Source of the DNA: an uncultured Muribaculaceae bacterium
GTDB taxonomy: Bacteria > Bacteroidota > Bacteroidia > Bacteroidales > Muribaculaceae
NCBI GenBank assembly: GCA_910578035.1
Contig: CAJTOB010000009.1
Coordinates: 1 to 64,000 of the forward strand
Direction: 5' to 3'
Length of the DNA stretch: 64,000 nt
The notes beneath the pieces were generated by a model. That model had not been told where the DNA came from. It did no database searches and was given only the letters and a program-made list of their open reading frames with translations. Positions 18,335 to 27,015 of this stretch are shown here, piece by piece; positions within the stretch are counted from its first letter, which is position 1; each line of letters begins with the position of its first letter. The position numbers and the translations under genes are program-made.

Positions 18335-20405
18335 GAAACGTACAATACTATTCTTTGGTTTATCGTTGCTTGCAAGCACTGTTATGCTTGCAGAGGAGCT
18401 TGCCGACAGTCTGATTCAAGAGTTGCATGAAGTTGTCGTCACTGCAAATCAACCGGCTACACGGCTCGTCGGTACGACCCTTGTATCTACCATTCCCGGT
18501 TCAAATCTTTCCGAGCTCGGAAACGCTCTCGACGTCCTTGCCCAGTTGCCGATGATAAAGGTGCTGGACAATGCTGTAAGTGTCATCGGCAAGAGCAATA
18601 TCGAAATCTATATCGACGGGCGCCCTATGCGCGACGAGACCGAATTGCAGCGCTTGCTCTCGTCTAATCTCAAAAAGGTGGAGCTGCTTATGGCGCCGGG
18701 TGCGGCCTATGAGAGTACTACAGGCGCAGTACTGAAAATCACGACCAAACGTAATTTCGTTCAGGGTCTGTCGATGACCGACCGTTTGCAGCTGCAACGT
18801 CGGCGTAAGTGGTCGGTGATGGATTATCTCGATATAAGCTATCGGTCGGGGAGCTGGGAAGTTTTTCTGAACGGAACTGTCAATCGCGACAATTCTGTGA
18901 TAAAAGGACGTACTATAAACAGTCTTGTCTTTGAGGGAAGTCCGACAACGTTAGGCAGCAGCCAGTATAACGAATATCCGACCTTGACGGGTGCGGTAAA
19001 AGCCGGTTTCAATTATACAAAGGATTCGCAGTCGTTCGGAGCGTATTATCGCTTCAACCCTGAGCGGGGAGATTTCAGCAACACAGGCACAGAGTGGTAT
19101 GACGGCAATCCGGCCTTGAACAGGGTTATAGACCGCCGTATCCGTTCTCACAGTCATCTTGCTTCCTTATACTATGAAAACACGTTTGCCGACAAGTATG
19201 TGCTCCATTTCGACGGCGATTTCAAACGTTCGGTCGCCGACAATGATGTTGCCACCACATATCCCGAATCGGTGAGTCAGGACGTCAAATCCTCTGATAA
19301 GCGCAATTCGACACTCTTGGCCGCTAAACTCTACCTGAATTTCCCGTTGTGGAACGGCGATTTTACAGTTGGAACGCAGGATAGTCACACCCATACAAAA
19401 CTTGACTATCGCATGCTCAACACCCAAGTAGAGCAGTATATACCGTCTTCTGTTACAGATGCGAAGCAGATTTCGGCAGCCTTGTTTGCTTCATGGTCGC
19501 GAATTTTCGGCAAATTCTCGCTTACGGCCGGTGCGAGATATGAATATGTAGACTACGACTTCCGCACAGATGGCAAGCGCGATGACGATGTGAGCCGCCG
19601 CGACCATATGCTCACCCCCGATGTGTCGCTTGGATATTCGTTCGGCGATGATGCCCAGATAAGCCTAAGCTATAAAATGGCTACTGTAAAGCCCCCGTAT
19701 TCGCAGCTTACAGGGTCGCTGAGCTATGTCGGCCTCCACGAAATCGAGGGCGGAAATCCGGCTTTGCGCGACGAGCGCATGCACAACGTGCAGCTCTTCG
19801 GCATGTGGAAAGACTTCATGATACAGGCAGATTACCGCCGCAGTATCGACAGCTATGCCTATGTCAAGCAGCTCTATCCGGCCGACAATCTTCAGTTGCT
19901 GATGCACCCGGTGAATATAGATGTGTCGGCACTGAGTCTCTATCTTGTATGGAGCAAGGCTGTGCGCCGCTGGACGCCCAATGTGACACTCGGCATGTAT
20001 GGACAGAGGCTTGCTCTTGGCGGCATGCGCTATGACAAACCGATTTTTTCCTATTATTTCGACAATACTTTTGCTTTGCCGCATGGCTGGACAATCACAG
20101 CCAATATCAGCGGACAGACCAAGGGCGATATGCACACAAACCGCTTCGGCGCAACCTGGTTTACAATGGACGCATCTGTCGGCAAAAGTTTTTTCGACAA
20201 AACGTTTCAAGTGAAGCTGTCGGCCACCGATATATTCAATACGGCAAGCAACGACTGGACAATGAATACTTTCGGGGTTACGGTAGATAAGCGTCAGAGC
20301 TACGACCGCCGCGGCATAATGCTTGCTCTTACCTATAGCTTCCAGCCACGAAAAAGCAGATATAAAGGCAACGCAGCCTCACAATCTGAGCTGAATCGTC
20401 TATGA
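18333..20405 (+). CDS. TonB-dependent-receptor-like outer-membrane beta-barrel protein
   Basis: Outer-membrane protein of 690 residues. A signal peptide (about 1-20) is followed by a TonB-box-like stretch (LHEVVVTAN), a short plug (about 40-140) with IEIYIDGRP and a PGAAYEST segment, and then a long series of amphipathic beta strands. It lacks the N-terminal carboxypeptidase-like domain of SusC. This fits the outer membrane beta-barrel family (OMP_b-brl_3) of Bacteroidota, often linked to small-molecule or peptide uptake. The ATG at 18333 is chosen over upstream in-frame codons because a signal peptide starts there and the promoter would otherwise lie inside the gene. No SusD-like partner is nearby. 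Confidence 0.82.
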   Translation: MKRTILFFGLSLLASTVMLAEELADSLIQELHEVVVTANQPATRLVGTTLVSTIPGSNLSELGNALDVLAQLPMIKVLDNAVSVIGKSNIEIYIDGRPMRDETELQRLLSSNLKKVELLMAPGAAYESTTGAVLKITTKRNFVQGLSMTDRLQLQRRRKWSVMDYLDISYRSGSWEVFLNGTVNRDNSVIKGRTINSLVFEGSPTTLGSSQYNEYPTLTGAVKAGFNYTKDSQSFGAYYRFNPERGDFSNTGTEWYDGNPALNRVIDRRIRSHSHLASLYYENTFADKYVLHFDGDFKRSVADNDVATTYPESVSQDVKSSDKRNSTLLAAKLYLNFPLWNGDFTVGTQDSHTHTKLDYRMLNTQVEQYIPSSVTDAKQISAALFASWSRIFGKFSLTAGARYEYVDYDFRTDGKRDDDVSRRDHMLTPDVSLGYSFGDDAQISLSYKMATVKPPYSQLTGSLSYVGLHEIEGGNPALRDERMHNVQLFGMWKDFMIQADYRRSIDSYAYVKQLYPADNLQLLMHPVNIDVSALSLYLVWSKAVRRWTPNVTLGMYGQRLALGGMRYDKPIFSYYFDNTFALPHGWTITANISGQTKGDMHTNRFGATWFTMDASVGKSFFDKTFQVKLSATDIFNTASNDWTMNTFGVTVDKRQSYDRRGIMLALTYSFQPRKSRYKGNAASQSELNRL

Positions 20406-20432
20406 TTGTCGGAAAATCGCTATCTTTACATT

Positions 20433-21125
20433 ATGATAGCGAGTAGAGAACAATTGGAAAAAACGGCCCTGCATTATGGCATGCTGCCGTTCTTCGCAAA
20501 TCGCATCGCCGGGTTTTCTGTCGAGGAGATGGCCGCACCAGGAATGCTCTTTGGCGAAGAATGCGACGATTATGGCTGCTGGGATTGGAAGGGGCCAGTA
20601 ATCAGGGAAATGAAGCTCGCCTATGGCAAGTTTTTTCGCCGTAAGGCCGGCTTTGTTGCTCTCGATTTATTACCTGATTTCATAAATTATCGCCGCGCTG
20701 CATATCCAATAGAGCCAGATTCGCAAGAGGCGTTGATTCTCGACATAATCCGCAGGCATGAGGCACTGTCTTCAACAGAGCTGAAGCGCATGATTTTCGG
20801 CGCGTCGACGCGTAAACGGCAAGTCGGAGAACTTGCCGATATTCTTGACCGTACCAAGCCTAAGCGCCACAGCCTCGAGGGGCCGCTGCAGCGTCTCCAG
20901 ATGGGTGGCTACGTGGTGATTGCCGATTTCGAATATAAATATACCGCGGCAGGCGAACGCTATGGCTTCGGAGTGGCCCTCTATACCACACCCGAGGCAA
21001 TCTACGGAAAATCAATTGTATGCGCCGACCGAACTCCGCTGCAGTCGCTGGCTTTCCTGATAAAAAAAATGTCGGAGAACTTGCCGGACGTCTCTCTCGG
21101 GGAGATACATCAGATATTAAAATAA
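20433..21125 (+). CDS. AlkZ-related winged-helix protein
   Basis: Protein of 230 residues without signal or TM segments. The helical layout and the segment LSSTELKRMIFG followed by LQRLQMGGYVVIADF resemble the winged-helix repeats of AlkZ/YcaQ-type DNA glycosylases, but it is shorter than those and no glycosylase QxQ motif is seen. It is best called AlkZ-related with unknown activity. The ATG at 20433 is preferred to a TTG at 20406, because a TATCTTTA element (20421-20428, one off the -7 consensus) precedes the ATG. Confidence 0.55.
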   Translation: MIASREQLEKTALHYGMLPFFANRIAGFSVEEMAAPGMLFGEECDDYGCWDWKGPVIREMKLAYGKFFRRKAGFVALDLLPDFINYRRAAYPIEPDSQEALILDIIRRHEALSSTELKRMIFGASTRKRQVGELADILDRTKPKRHSLEGPLQRLQMGGYVVIADFEYKYTAAGERYGFGVALYTTPEAIYGKSIVCADRTPLQSLAFLIKKMSENLPDVSLGEIHQILK

Positions 21126-21137
21126 CAGTTAAAACTA

Positions 21138-21167
21138 TTGTATTTTCGTTTAAAAATAGTAATTTTG
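21138..21167 (+). promoter_or_regulatory. Promoter of the DUF805 gene
   Basis: TTG (21138-21140), 19 bases, TAATTTTG (21160-21167). The 13 bases TTTTGCGTTATAT at the -7 and start region recur at the promoter at 21659. Confidence 0.7.
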
Positions 21168-21204
21168 CGTTATATGAATCTTTAACCTTAAAAAAAAATC
21201 TGTT

Positions 21205-21582
21205 ATGAATCAGTATCAAGTACCTTTCGTAGACGCTGTTAAGCGTGCTGTGACAGTGAATTACTGCAACTTCAACGGACGCTCTTCCCGTTCAGAGTAT
21301 TGGTGGTATGCTCTTGCTGTTGCTATTCTCAATGTGGTGATTTCGACAGTGCTGTCTGGTAGCCCCTCTGTTATGCAGGCTGTATCGGGTGTGATTACCC
21401 TCGGTCTTCTTCTTCCCGGTCTTGGTCTGGCTGTCCGTCGTCTCCACGACATCAACAAAAGCGGCTGGTATCTTCTGCTTGCCCTGATTCCCATCGTTGG
21501 AGCTATCATTCTCATCGTATGGTTCTGCAAGGAAAGCGAGCCTCAGACCAACCAGTACGGCCCCGTACCCAACGTCGCATAA
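21205..21582 (+). CDS. DUF805 family membrane protein
   Basis: Small inner-membrane protein of 125 residues. It has the family landmarks FNGRSSRSEYWW near the N-terminus, three or four hydrophobic segments, and VRRLHDINKSGWY before the last pair. DUF805 proteins are widespread and have no known function. It stands alone with its own promoter and a strong terminator. Confidence 0.9.
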   Translation: MNQYQVPFVDAVKRAVTVNYCNFNGRSSRSEYWWYALAVAILNVVISTVLSGSPSVMQAVSGVITLGLLLPGLGLAVRRLHDINKSGWYLLLALIPIVGAIILIVWFCKESEPQTNQYGPVPNVA

Positions 21583-21604
21583 CGCAAATTCTCTCTTATA
21601 TATG

Positions 21605-21634
21605 AAGGAGCTGCCGGGCGGTAGCTCCTTTTTT
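21605..21634 (+). terminator. Rho-independent terminator
   Basis: An 11-bp stem (AAGGAGCTGCC with GGTAGCTCCTT, one G-T pair), 4-base loop GGGC, and a run of T. It ends the DUF805 transcript. Confidence 0.88.
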
Positions 21635-21635
21635 A

Positions 21636-21666
21636 TTTCATATATCGTCTTTTTTTGTTATTTTTG
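21636..21666 (+). promoter_or_regulatory. Promoter of the zeta-like gene pair
   Basis: TTTC (21636-21639), 19 bases, TATTTTTG (21659-21666). The initiation region repeats 13 bases of the DUF805 promoter. An out-of-frame ATG at 21681 lies in the leader. Confidence 0.5.
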
Positions 21667-21706
21667 CGTTATATAAGCGTATGGCGTATAAAGGCGCCTT
21701 TGCATT

Positions 21707-22282
21707 ATGGACCAGGAACCAAGGCTCTACATCATCGCCGGCTGCAACGGCGCCGGCAAAACAACCGCTTCGATGGCAGTGTTGCCCGACATTCTCAAAT
21801 GCCGGGATTTCGTCAACGCCGACGAGATTGCCAAGGGGCTGTCGCCCTTCGACCCTTCTGCTGTGGCTTTTGTGGCGGGGCGTCTCATGCTTACCCGCAT
21901 ATCGCTGCTGATGAGAGAGCGCAAGACTTTCGCTATCGAAACCACTCTCGCAACAGGTACCTACCGCCATCTCGTGAGCCGCGCGCATGCCGAGGGCTAT
22001 CAGGTTGTGTTGCTCTTCTTCTGGCTGCCGTCGCCTGAAATGGCTGTGGAGCGTGTGGCCAAGCGTGTGAGCGAGGGCGGACACAATATACCGACCGACG
22101 TTGTCTACCGTCGCTATCAGAAGGGGCTCGAGAACCTTTTTGAGGTTTTTATGCCTATTGTCGATGCGTGGATGATATTCGATAACAGCGCAGAGTCCAC
22201 ACTCGTGGCCCACGACTTCAAGATAGTCAATCCGGAACTTTTTGAAAAAATAAAACAGCAATGTCGGAAGAAGAAAAATTAG
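21707..22282 (+). CDS. Zeta-toxin-like P-loop ATPase/kinase
   Basis: P-loop protein of 191 residues. The Walker A motif GCNGAGKT is at 12-19. A segment NADEIAKGLSP (about 39-49) and an ETTLATGTY segment (about 80-88) match the zeta-toxin / UDP-GlcNAc kinase superfamily. An arginine-rich region (VERVAKRVSEGGHNIP, about 120-135) fits the lid. True zeta toxins phosphorylate UDP-GlcNAc and are held by an epsilon antitoxin encoded upstream. Here the only partner is a 64-residue gene downstream overlapping by 22 bases. Stand-alone members of this ATPase group are common, and toxicity is not shown. Confidence 0.78.
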   Translation: MDQEPRLYIIAGCNGAGKTTASMAVLPDILKCRDFVNADEIAKGLSPFDPSAVAFVAGRLMLTRISLLMRERKTFAIETTLATGTYRHLVSRAHAEGYQVVLLFFWLPSPEMAVERVAKRVSEGGHNIPTDVVYRRYQKGLENLFEVFMPIVDAWMIFDNSAESTLVAHDFKIVNPELFEKIKQQCRKKKN

Positions 22283-22455
22283 CGCTTGTCGATAATCTCT
22301 CGGCCGGGCTCAAATTCAACTACCGGCGCATACTGCTCCAGAAAGCCCGGATGGGGCGCTCGGTTGTTATTGCCGACGCCGACGGAATGCCCAAGGCGGT
22401 AAAGGCCAAAAAGGTTTTGCACGACCTTTTGAGTAGCCACGAACATAAGGAATAA
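22261..22455 (+). CDS. Small partner protein of the zeta-like ATPase
   Basis: Protein of 64 residues with no recognised domain. It has a helical start, a RRILLQKARMGRSV segment, a short strand VVIADADG, and a basic Lys-rich end. The start overlaps the upstream gene by 22 bases in another frame, which suggests coupled translation and a shared role, possibly as an antitoxin or a regulator of the kinase. It may bind nucleic acid given its net positive charge. The function is inferred only from position. Confidence 0.6.
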   Translation: MSEEEKLALVDNLSAGLKFNYRRILLQKARMGRSVVIADADGMPKAVKAKKVLHDLLSSHEHKE

Positions 22456-22499
22456 ACCGGTCAGCACAGCATCACATATATACTACCATTCATTATCGC

Positions 22500-24275
22500 A
22501 TGGCGAATATCCTTAGTGTTGAAAATCTTACTAAAAGTTACGGCGACAGAATGCTTTTCGCCGATATTACATTCGGAGTCGACGAAGGCGACAAGATAGG
22601 AGTTGTCGCCCGAAACGGCACCGGAAAAACCACCATGCTCCGCATAATCGCCGGCGACGAAAGCGCCGATTCTGGTTCGGTGGTATGCCGCAACGGTCTT
22701 CGTATCGGATATCTGCCTCAGGAGCCACATTTTGCGCCCGGGGCGACAGTGCGTAGTGCTGCAATGGAAGCACTTCCGCAGACTTCCCGCCTTGACGATC
22801 CGGAGGCGATAATGCGTCTGCTTGCCTCGCTCGGGCTCGACGAAGAGTCTAAGCCGGTCGAAAAACTTTCGGGAGGGCAGCGAAAAAAACTTGCCATCGC
22901 CCGGGCCGTGATTGCCGACCCCGAACTTCTGATTCTCGATGAACCTACCAACCACCTCGACATAGCTACAATCGAATGGCTCGAAAACTATCTGAAGCGT
23001 TCGCGTGTGGCTATTCTGATGGTGACACACGACCGCTACTTCCTCGACCGAGTCTGCAACAAGATAATGGAACTCGACCGCACGCATGCATATATGGTCG
23101 ACGGAAATTACGATATGTATCTGCGCCGCCGGGCCGAGCGTATAGAAGCCATGGGCGCGGAGCTGGCTAAGGTAAAGAACACATTGCGCCGAGAGCAGGA
23201 CTGGATGAGCCGGCAGCCGCAGGCGCGAGCCGGCAAGGCCAAGTTCCGTATCGACAATTTCTATGAGCTTAAAGCGCGTTCGCGAGTCAATCTAAACGAG
23301 CAGAATGTGCGTCTCGATGCTGCCTCGTCGCGTATCGGCTCGAAGATATTCGAGGCTGAGGGCGTCTGCAAGCGTTTCGGCGACAAAGTGATACTCGACG
23401 ATTTTTCCTATACATTCGCCCGCGGTGAGAAGATTGGCATAGTCGGAGTCAACGGCGTCGGAAAGTCTACATTCATCAAGATGCTACAGGGCCTCGAGCC
23501 TTTCGACAGCGGCCGCTGGGATATCGGCGAGACCGTTCGGTTCGGCTACTACAGCCAGGACGGCATTGCCTTCGACGAGCGTAAGAAAGTAATCGATGCC
23601 GTCACAGAGATTGCCGAAGACATTTTTCTTGGAGAGGGTGTGAGGATTGCCCCCATGCAGTATCTGCAGCGTTTTCTTTTTGCACCGGCCGACCAGCAGA
23701 AATATATCCACACACTCAGCGGAGGCGAACGTTGCCGCCTCCATCTTGCAACGGTGCTGATGCGTCAGCCTAATTTCCTTATACTCGATGAGCCTACAAA
23801 TGACCTCGACATAATCACACTCGGCATTCTCGAAGAGTATCTTGCCGATTTCAAGGGTTGTGTCATGGTGGTGAGTCACGACCGCTTCTTCCTCGACAAT
23901 ATTGCCGACCATCTTTTTGTGATGGAGGGTAATGGTGTAATCAAGGACTTTCCGGGAAGCTACTCAGACTATCGGGCCTTTGTGCAGACTCTCGAAAAGG
24001 AGAAAACCGCAGCCAAGACTCCGGCAGCCGACAATCGCCCCCGCCGCGAGCGCCCCGACAATAAGATGACTTTCAAGGAAAGACGCGAGTTTGAAGCTCT
24101 CGGAGGTGAAATAGAGGCGCTTTCTGAAGAAAAAACTGCGCTCGAGGACTTTTTCAGTGCCGCGGTGTCGCCCGACCCACAGGAATTTGCTGATAAATCT
24201 CGCCGCTATGAAGAAGTCAAGAATCTGCTCGACGAGAAAGAACTCCGATGGCTCGAACTATCCGAGAAGTCATGA
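22500..24275 (+). CDS. ABC-F family ATPase (Uup-like)
   Basis: Soluble protein of 591 residues with two ABC domains and no TM segments. The first Walker A is GTGKTT (about 40-45), with signature LSGGQ. The second is GVNGVGKST (about 317-325), with signature LSGGE. An interdomain linker of basic helices (about 215-265) and a C-terminal coiled coil (about 520-590) match the Uup type. ABC-F proteins act on the ribosome, and some protect from antibiotics. The shape here suggests the housekeeping Uup branch, not a resistance protein. The stop overlaps the next start (ATGA). Confidence 0.88.
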   Translation: MANILSVENLTKSYGDRMLFADITFGVDEGDKIGVVARNGTGKTTMLRIIAGDESADSGSVVCRNGLRIGYLPQEPHFAPGATVRSAAMEALPQTSRLDDPEAIMRLLASLGLDEESKPVEKLSGGQRKKLAIARAVIADPELLILDEPTNHLDIATIEWLENYLKRSRVAILMVTHDRYFLDRVCNKIMELDRTHAYMVDGNYDMYLRRRAERIEAMGAELAKVKNTLRREQDWMSRQPQARAGKAKFRIDNFYELKARSRVNLNEQNVRLDAASSRIGSKIFEAEGVCKRFGDKVILDDFSYTFARGEKIGIVGVNGVGKSTFIKMLQGLEPFDSGRWDIGETVRFGYYSQDGIAFDERKKVIDAVTEIAEDIFLGEGVRIAPMQYLQRFLFAPADQQKYIHTLSGGERCRLHLATVLMRQPNFLILDEPTNDLDIITLGILEEYLADFKGCVMVVSHDRFFLDNIADHLFVMEGNGVIKDFPGSYSDYRAFVQTLEKEKTAAKTPAADNRPRRERPDNKMTFKERREFEALGGEIEALSEEKTALEDFFSAAVSPDPQEFADKSRRYEEVKNLLDEKELRWLELSEKS

Positions 24276-26491
24276 AAAAACTGATTGCGGTCGCCGTTCT
24301 TGCTGCAACACTGAGCATGTCGGCTTACGAAGCCGGAGATTCTGCCATAAGGAAACCGTATGAGCTTAAAGACGTAGAAGTCCTGGGCGTCAAACGGGCT
24401 CCTGACGGCACGAATTCTGCCGAGGCTATAACACGGATAAATACTTCGGAAATACGTCGGCTCGGCATTGATGCCATGAAAGACGTAAGCGCAATAGCCC
24501 CCAACTTCTACATGCCCGACTATGGGTCCAGAATAACATCGTCGATTTATGTGAGGGGCCTTGGCGCACGAATGGATCAGCCGGTCATCGGCCTGAGCAT
24601 AGACAATATACCATATCTTAACAAGGACGCATACGATTTCGACTTGGCCGATATCGAGAGCATGGAGATACTCCGCGGGGCACAGACGGTGCTGAACGGA
24701 CGCAATACCATGGGCGGACAGATTAATATACGTACGCTGTCGCCGCTTGCGACCAAAGGCCTGCGGGCCTCCTTGCGCTATGGCTCGCACAACACAACAA
24801 CCGTGGCCGCCGCATATTACGGCACTCTCAACCCCGGACTCGGAATGAGCCTTTCCGCTCAGTTCGGCCATACCGACGGATATTTCCGCAACGACTACAA
24901 CGGAGAACGTCTCGACTACGAAAACTCCGGCTCGGTGCGTTGGAAAACAGCATGGCGTCTTTCTGCCGCGCTGTCGGTGACCAATGTGGCTGCTTTCGGC
25001 ATTAACCGTCAGGGGGGCTATCCGTATGCTTCCGACATCGACGGTTCAATTGCCTATAACGATACTTGCGCATATCGCCGCTCAACCTTCGCCGATGGCA
25101 TAACCGTGGCCTGGGCCGGAAAGAGGGTAGTGGTGACCTCGCTGACATCGGTGCAGTATCTCGACGACCGCATGGACCTCGACCAGGACTTCACCACGCA
25201 GCCTTATTTTACCCTCACGCAAGCCAAACGCGAATGGACTGTGACACAAGACCTTTTCACAAAGGGTGTGCGCGGCAGATACAGCTGGCTCGGAGGCGTC
25301 TTTGCTTTCTATAAGTCTATGCGTATGGAAGCGCCGGTGACATTTAAGGATACCGGCATTTCCGAACTGATAGAGTCGCACCGCAATGAGATAAATCCGC
25401 AGTATCCTATCGAGTGGGATACACGCCGGTTTACTCTCGGCAGCAACTTCAGACCGTCTAATGCCGCGGTAGCACTTTACCACGAAAGTACATACCGTAC
25501 AGGCCGCTGGCGATTCGAGGCCGGTTTGCGTCTTGACCTCGAGCGGGCGTCATTGAGTTATCGCAGCTTCTGCAATACGGGCTATAACACATATCATGTC
25601 TTCGCCGACGGGCAGCGCGAGTTATACTCACATACGCCCGTGGATATAGACGATTCCGATGTGCTTCACCGCACTTTCCTCGAATTTATACCCAAGCTTA
25701 CCATTGCCTATGAGCTACCTTCCCTGACCGCATATTTCAATTTTTCGAAGGGCTATAAGGCCGGAGGCTATAATACGCAGATGTTCAGCGACGTCCTCCA
25801 GCAGCGTATAATGAATATAATGGGTATGAGCGCGCAGTACACCCTCGAGCAGATAGTAGGCTACGAACCCGAGCGCAGCTTCAACTATGAAGTCGGCGCC
25901 GACTGGAAGCCGGCCGACGGGCTTGCGCTCGACGCGGTCCTTTTCTATATCAATTGCCGCAACCAGCAGCTCACAGTCTTTCCTCCCGGCACTACTACAG
26001 GACGAATAATGACTAACGCAGGTCGTACCCGAAGTTTCGGAGCCGAAGTTACGGCCGCTTGGAAGCCCGGTGCCGGTTTTTCGGCTCGTCTAAGCTATGG
26101 ATATACCAATGCCACTTTCCGAAATTATAACGATGGGCGCGGCGATTACCGCGGCAAGCATGTGCCTTATGCTCCGTCGAATACTCTGTTTGCCGAAGCC
26201 ACATGGCAGCCCGAAGCTCTCGTATTTGCCGGAATACAGCCTTCGTTGACTGCCAATGTGAATGGCGCAGGGCGAATATACTGGAATGAGGCCAACGTCC
26301 GCTCTCAGAATTTCTATTGTCTTACCGGGGCCTCGCTGGCTTTCACTGCGCAGAAATGGAGTCTTCGCTTGTGGGGCGAGAATCTTACCGGAACGAGCTA
26401 CGATACTTTCTATTTCCTCTCGATGGGTCGCGCCTTCACCCAAAAGGGGCTTCCTGCCCGTTTCGGTGCCACCATCCGTCTTTCGCTATAA
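24272..26491 (+). CDS. TonB-dependent outer-membrane receptor
   Basis: Receptor of 739 residues. A signal peptide (about 1-18) is followed by a TonB-box-like region (KDVEVLGVKRA), the plug domain (about 45-160) with YVRGLGARMDQP and the MEILRGAQTVLNGRNTMGGQINI segment, and a 22-strand-type barrel. The C-terminus ends in aromatic-rich beta strands (GATIRLSL). It imports an unknown ligand, possibly iron-chelate or vitamin-like, using energy from TonB-ExbBD. The ATG at 24272 is chosen because the signal peptide starts there. The 8-residue extension to 24248 would overlap the ABC-F gene. Confidence 0.88.
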   Translation: MKKLIAVAVLAATLSMSAYEAGDSAIRKPYELKDVEVLGVKRAPDGTNSAEAITRINTSEIRRLGIDAMKDVSAIAPNFYMPDYGSRITSSIYVRGLGARMDQPVIGLSIDNIPYLNKDAYDFDLADIESMEILRGAQTVLNGRNTMGGQINIRTLSPLATKGLRASLRYGSHNTTTVAAAYYGTLNPGLGMSLSAQFGHTDGYFRNDYNGERLDYENSGSVRWKTAWRLSAALSVTNVAAFGINRQGGYPYASDIDGSIAYNDTCAYRRSTFADGITVAWAGKRVVVTSLTSVQYLDDRMDLDQDFTTQPYFTLTQAKREWTVTQDLFTKGVRGRYSWLGGVFAFYKSMRMEAPVTFKDTGISELIESHRNEINPQYPIEWDTRRFTLGSNFRPSNAAVALYHESTYRTGRWRFEAGLRLDLERASLSYRSFCNTGYNTYHVFADGQRELYSHTPVDIDDSDVLHRTFLEFIPKLTIAYELPSLTAYFNFSKGYKAGGYNTQMFSDVLQQRIMNIMGMSAQYTLEQIVGYEPERSFNYEVGADWKPADGLALDAVLFYINCRNQQLTVFPPGTTTGRIMTNAGRTRSFGAEVTAAWKPGAGFSARLSYGYTNATFRNYNDGRGDYRGKHVPYAPSNTLFAEATWQPEALVFAGIQPSLTANVNGAGRIYWNEANVRSQNFYCLTGASLAFTAQKWSLRLWGENLTGTSYDTFYFLSMGRAFTQKGLPARFGATIRLSL

Positions 26492-26510
26492 TTTATAATC
26501 ACATAAAGCT

Positions 26511-26942
26511 ATGTATAATAACAATAATGTAGGAGTTTCACCAAAAACACTCATCAAGAGTGTGGTATGGGTTCTTGTCGGAATTTTTCTGTTTGTAGTC
26601 GCACTCGCATTTATCAGACCGTGGTATAACGTATGGTCTCAGGAAATGGAAGGCAAGGCCGAGTTTGCCAAAGCCGAACAGAACCGCAAAATCAAAATCG
26701 AGGAGGCCAAGGCAAATCTTGAGGCTGAGAAACTGAATGCCCAGGCCGAAATCGAACGAGCCAAAGGTGCGGCTGAAGCCATTCGCATAGAAAACGGCAG
26801 CATTACGCCTACATATATACAATACCTTTGGGTGCGCCAGCAGTCCAATCTCAGCAATAAGACCGTAATCTACGTTCCGACAGAAACGAATCTCCCTATC
26901 CTCGAATCTACCCGCGCACTCAATCTCCAGAATCCGCAGTAA
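26511..26942 (+). CDS. SPFH/prohibitin-tail-like membrane protein
   Basis: Protein of 143 residues. A single TM helix (about 18-38) precedes a charged coiled coil rich in Ala, Glu and Lys (about 48-95: EEAKANLEAEKLNAQAEIER). A C-terminal segment with YIQYLWVRQQSN and VIYVPTETNLPILES follows. The second half closely resembles the end of prohibitin/HflK-type proteins, but the SPFH domain is absent. It may be a shortened scaffold protein. It is 19 bases after the receptor gene, and a terminator follows. Confidence 0.6.
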   Translation: MYNNNNVGVSPKTLIKSVVWVLVGIFLFVVALAFIRPWYNVWSQEMEGKAEFAKAEQNRKIKIEEAKANLEAEKLNAQAEIERAKGAAEAIRIENGSITPTYIQYLWVRQQSNLSNKTVIYVPTETNLPILESTRALNLQNPQ

Positions 26943-26962
26943 AAACCATGCTCTGATACATA

Positions 26963-26993
26963 ATAAGGCCGCGACACCCTGCCGCGGCCTTAT
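26963..26993. terminator. Bidirectional terminator between convergent genes
   Basis: An 11-bp perfect stem (ATAAGGCCGCG and its complement at 26983-26993) with a 9-base loop. T-poor on either side, but it lies between the stop codons of two convergent genes. Confidence 0.7.
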
Positions 26994-27015
26994 CATTATA
27001 TTAACTTACTACTTA

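Noticed and set aside
20406..20432. TTG start for the AlkZ-related gene
   Set aside because: A -7-like element lies within this stretch, so the ATG at 20433 is more likely.
22261..22455. Epsilon antitoxin
   Set aside because: Size and order do not fit; epsilon lies upstream of zeta and is a three-helix protein of about 90 residues.
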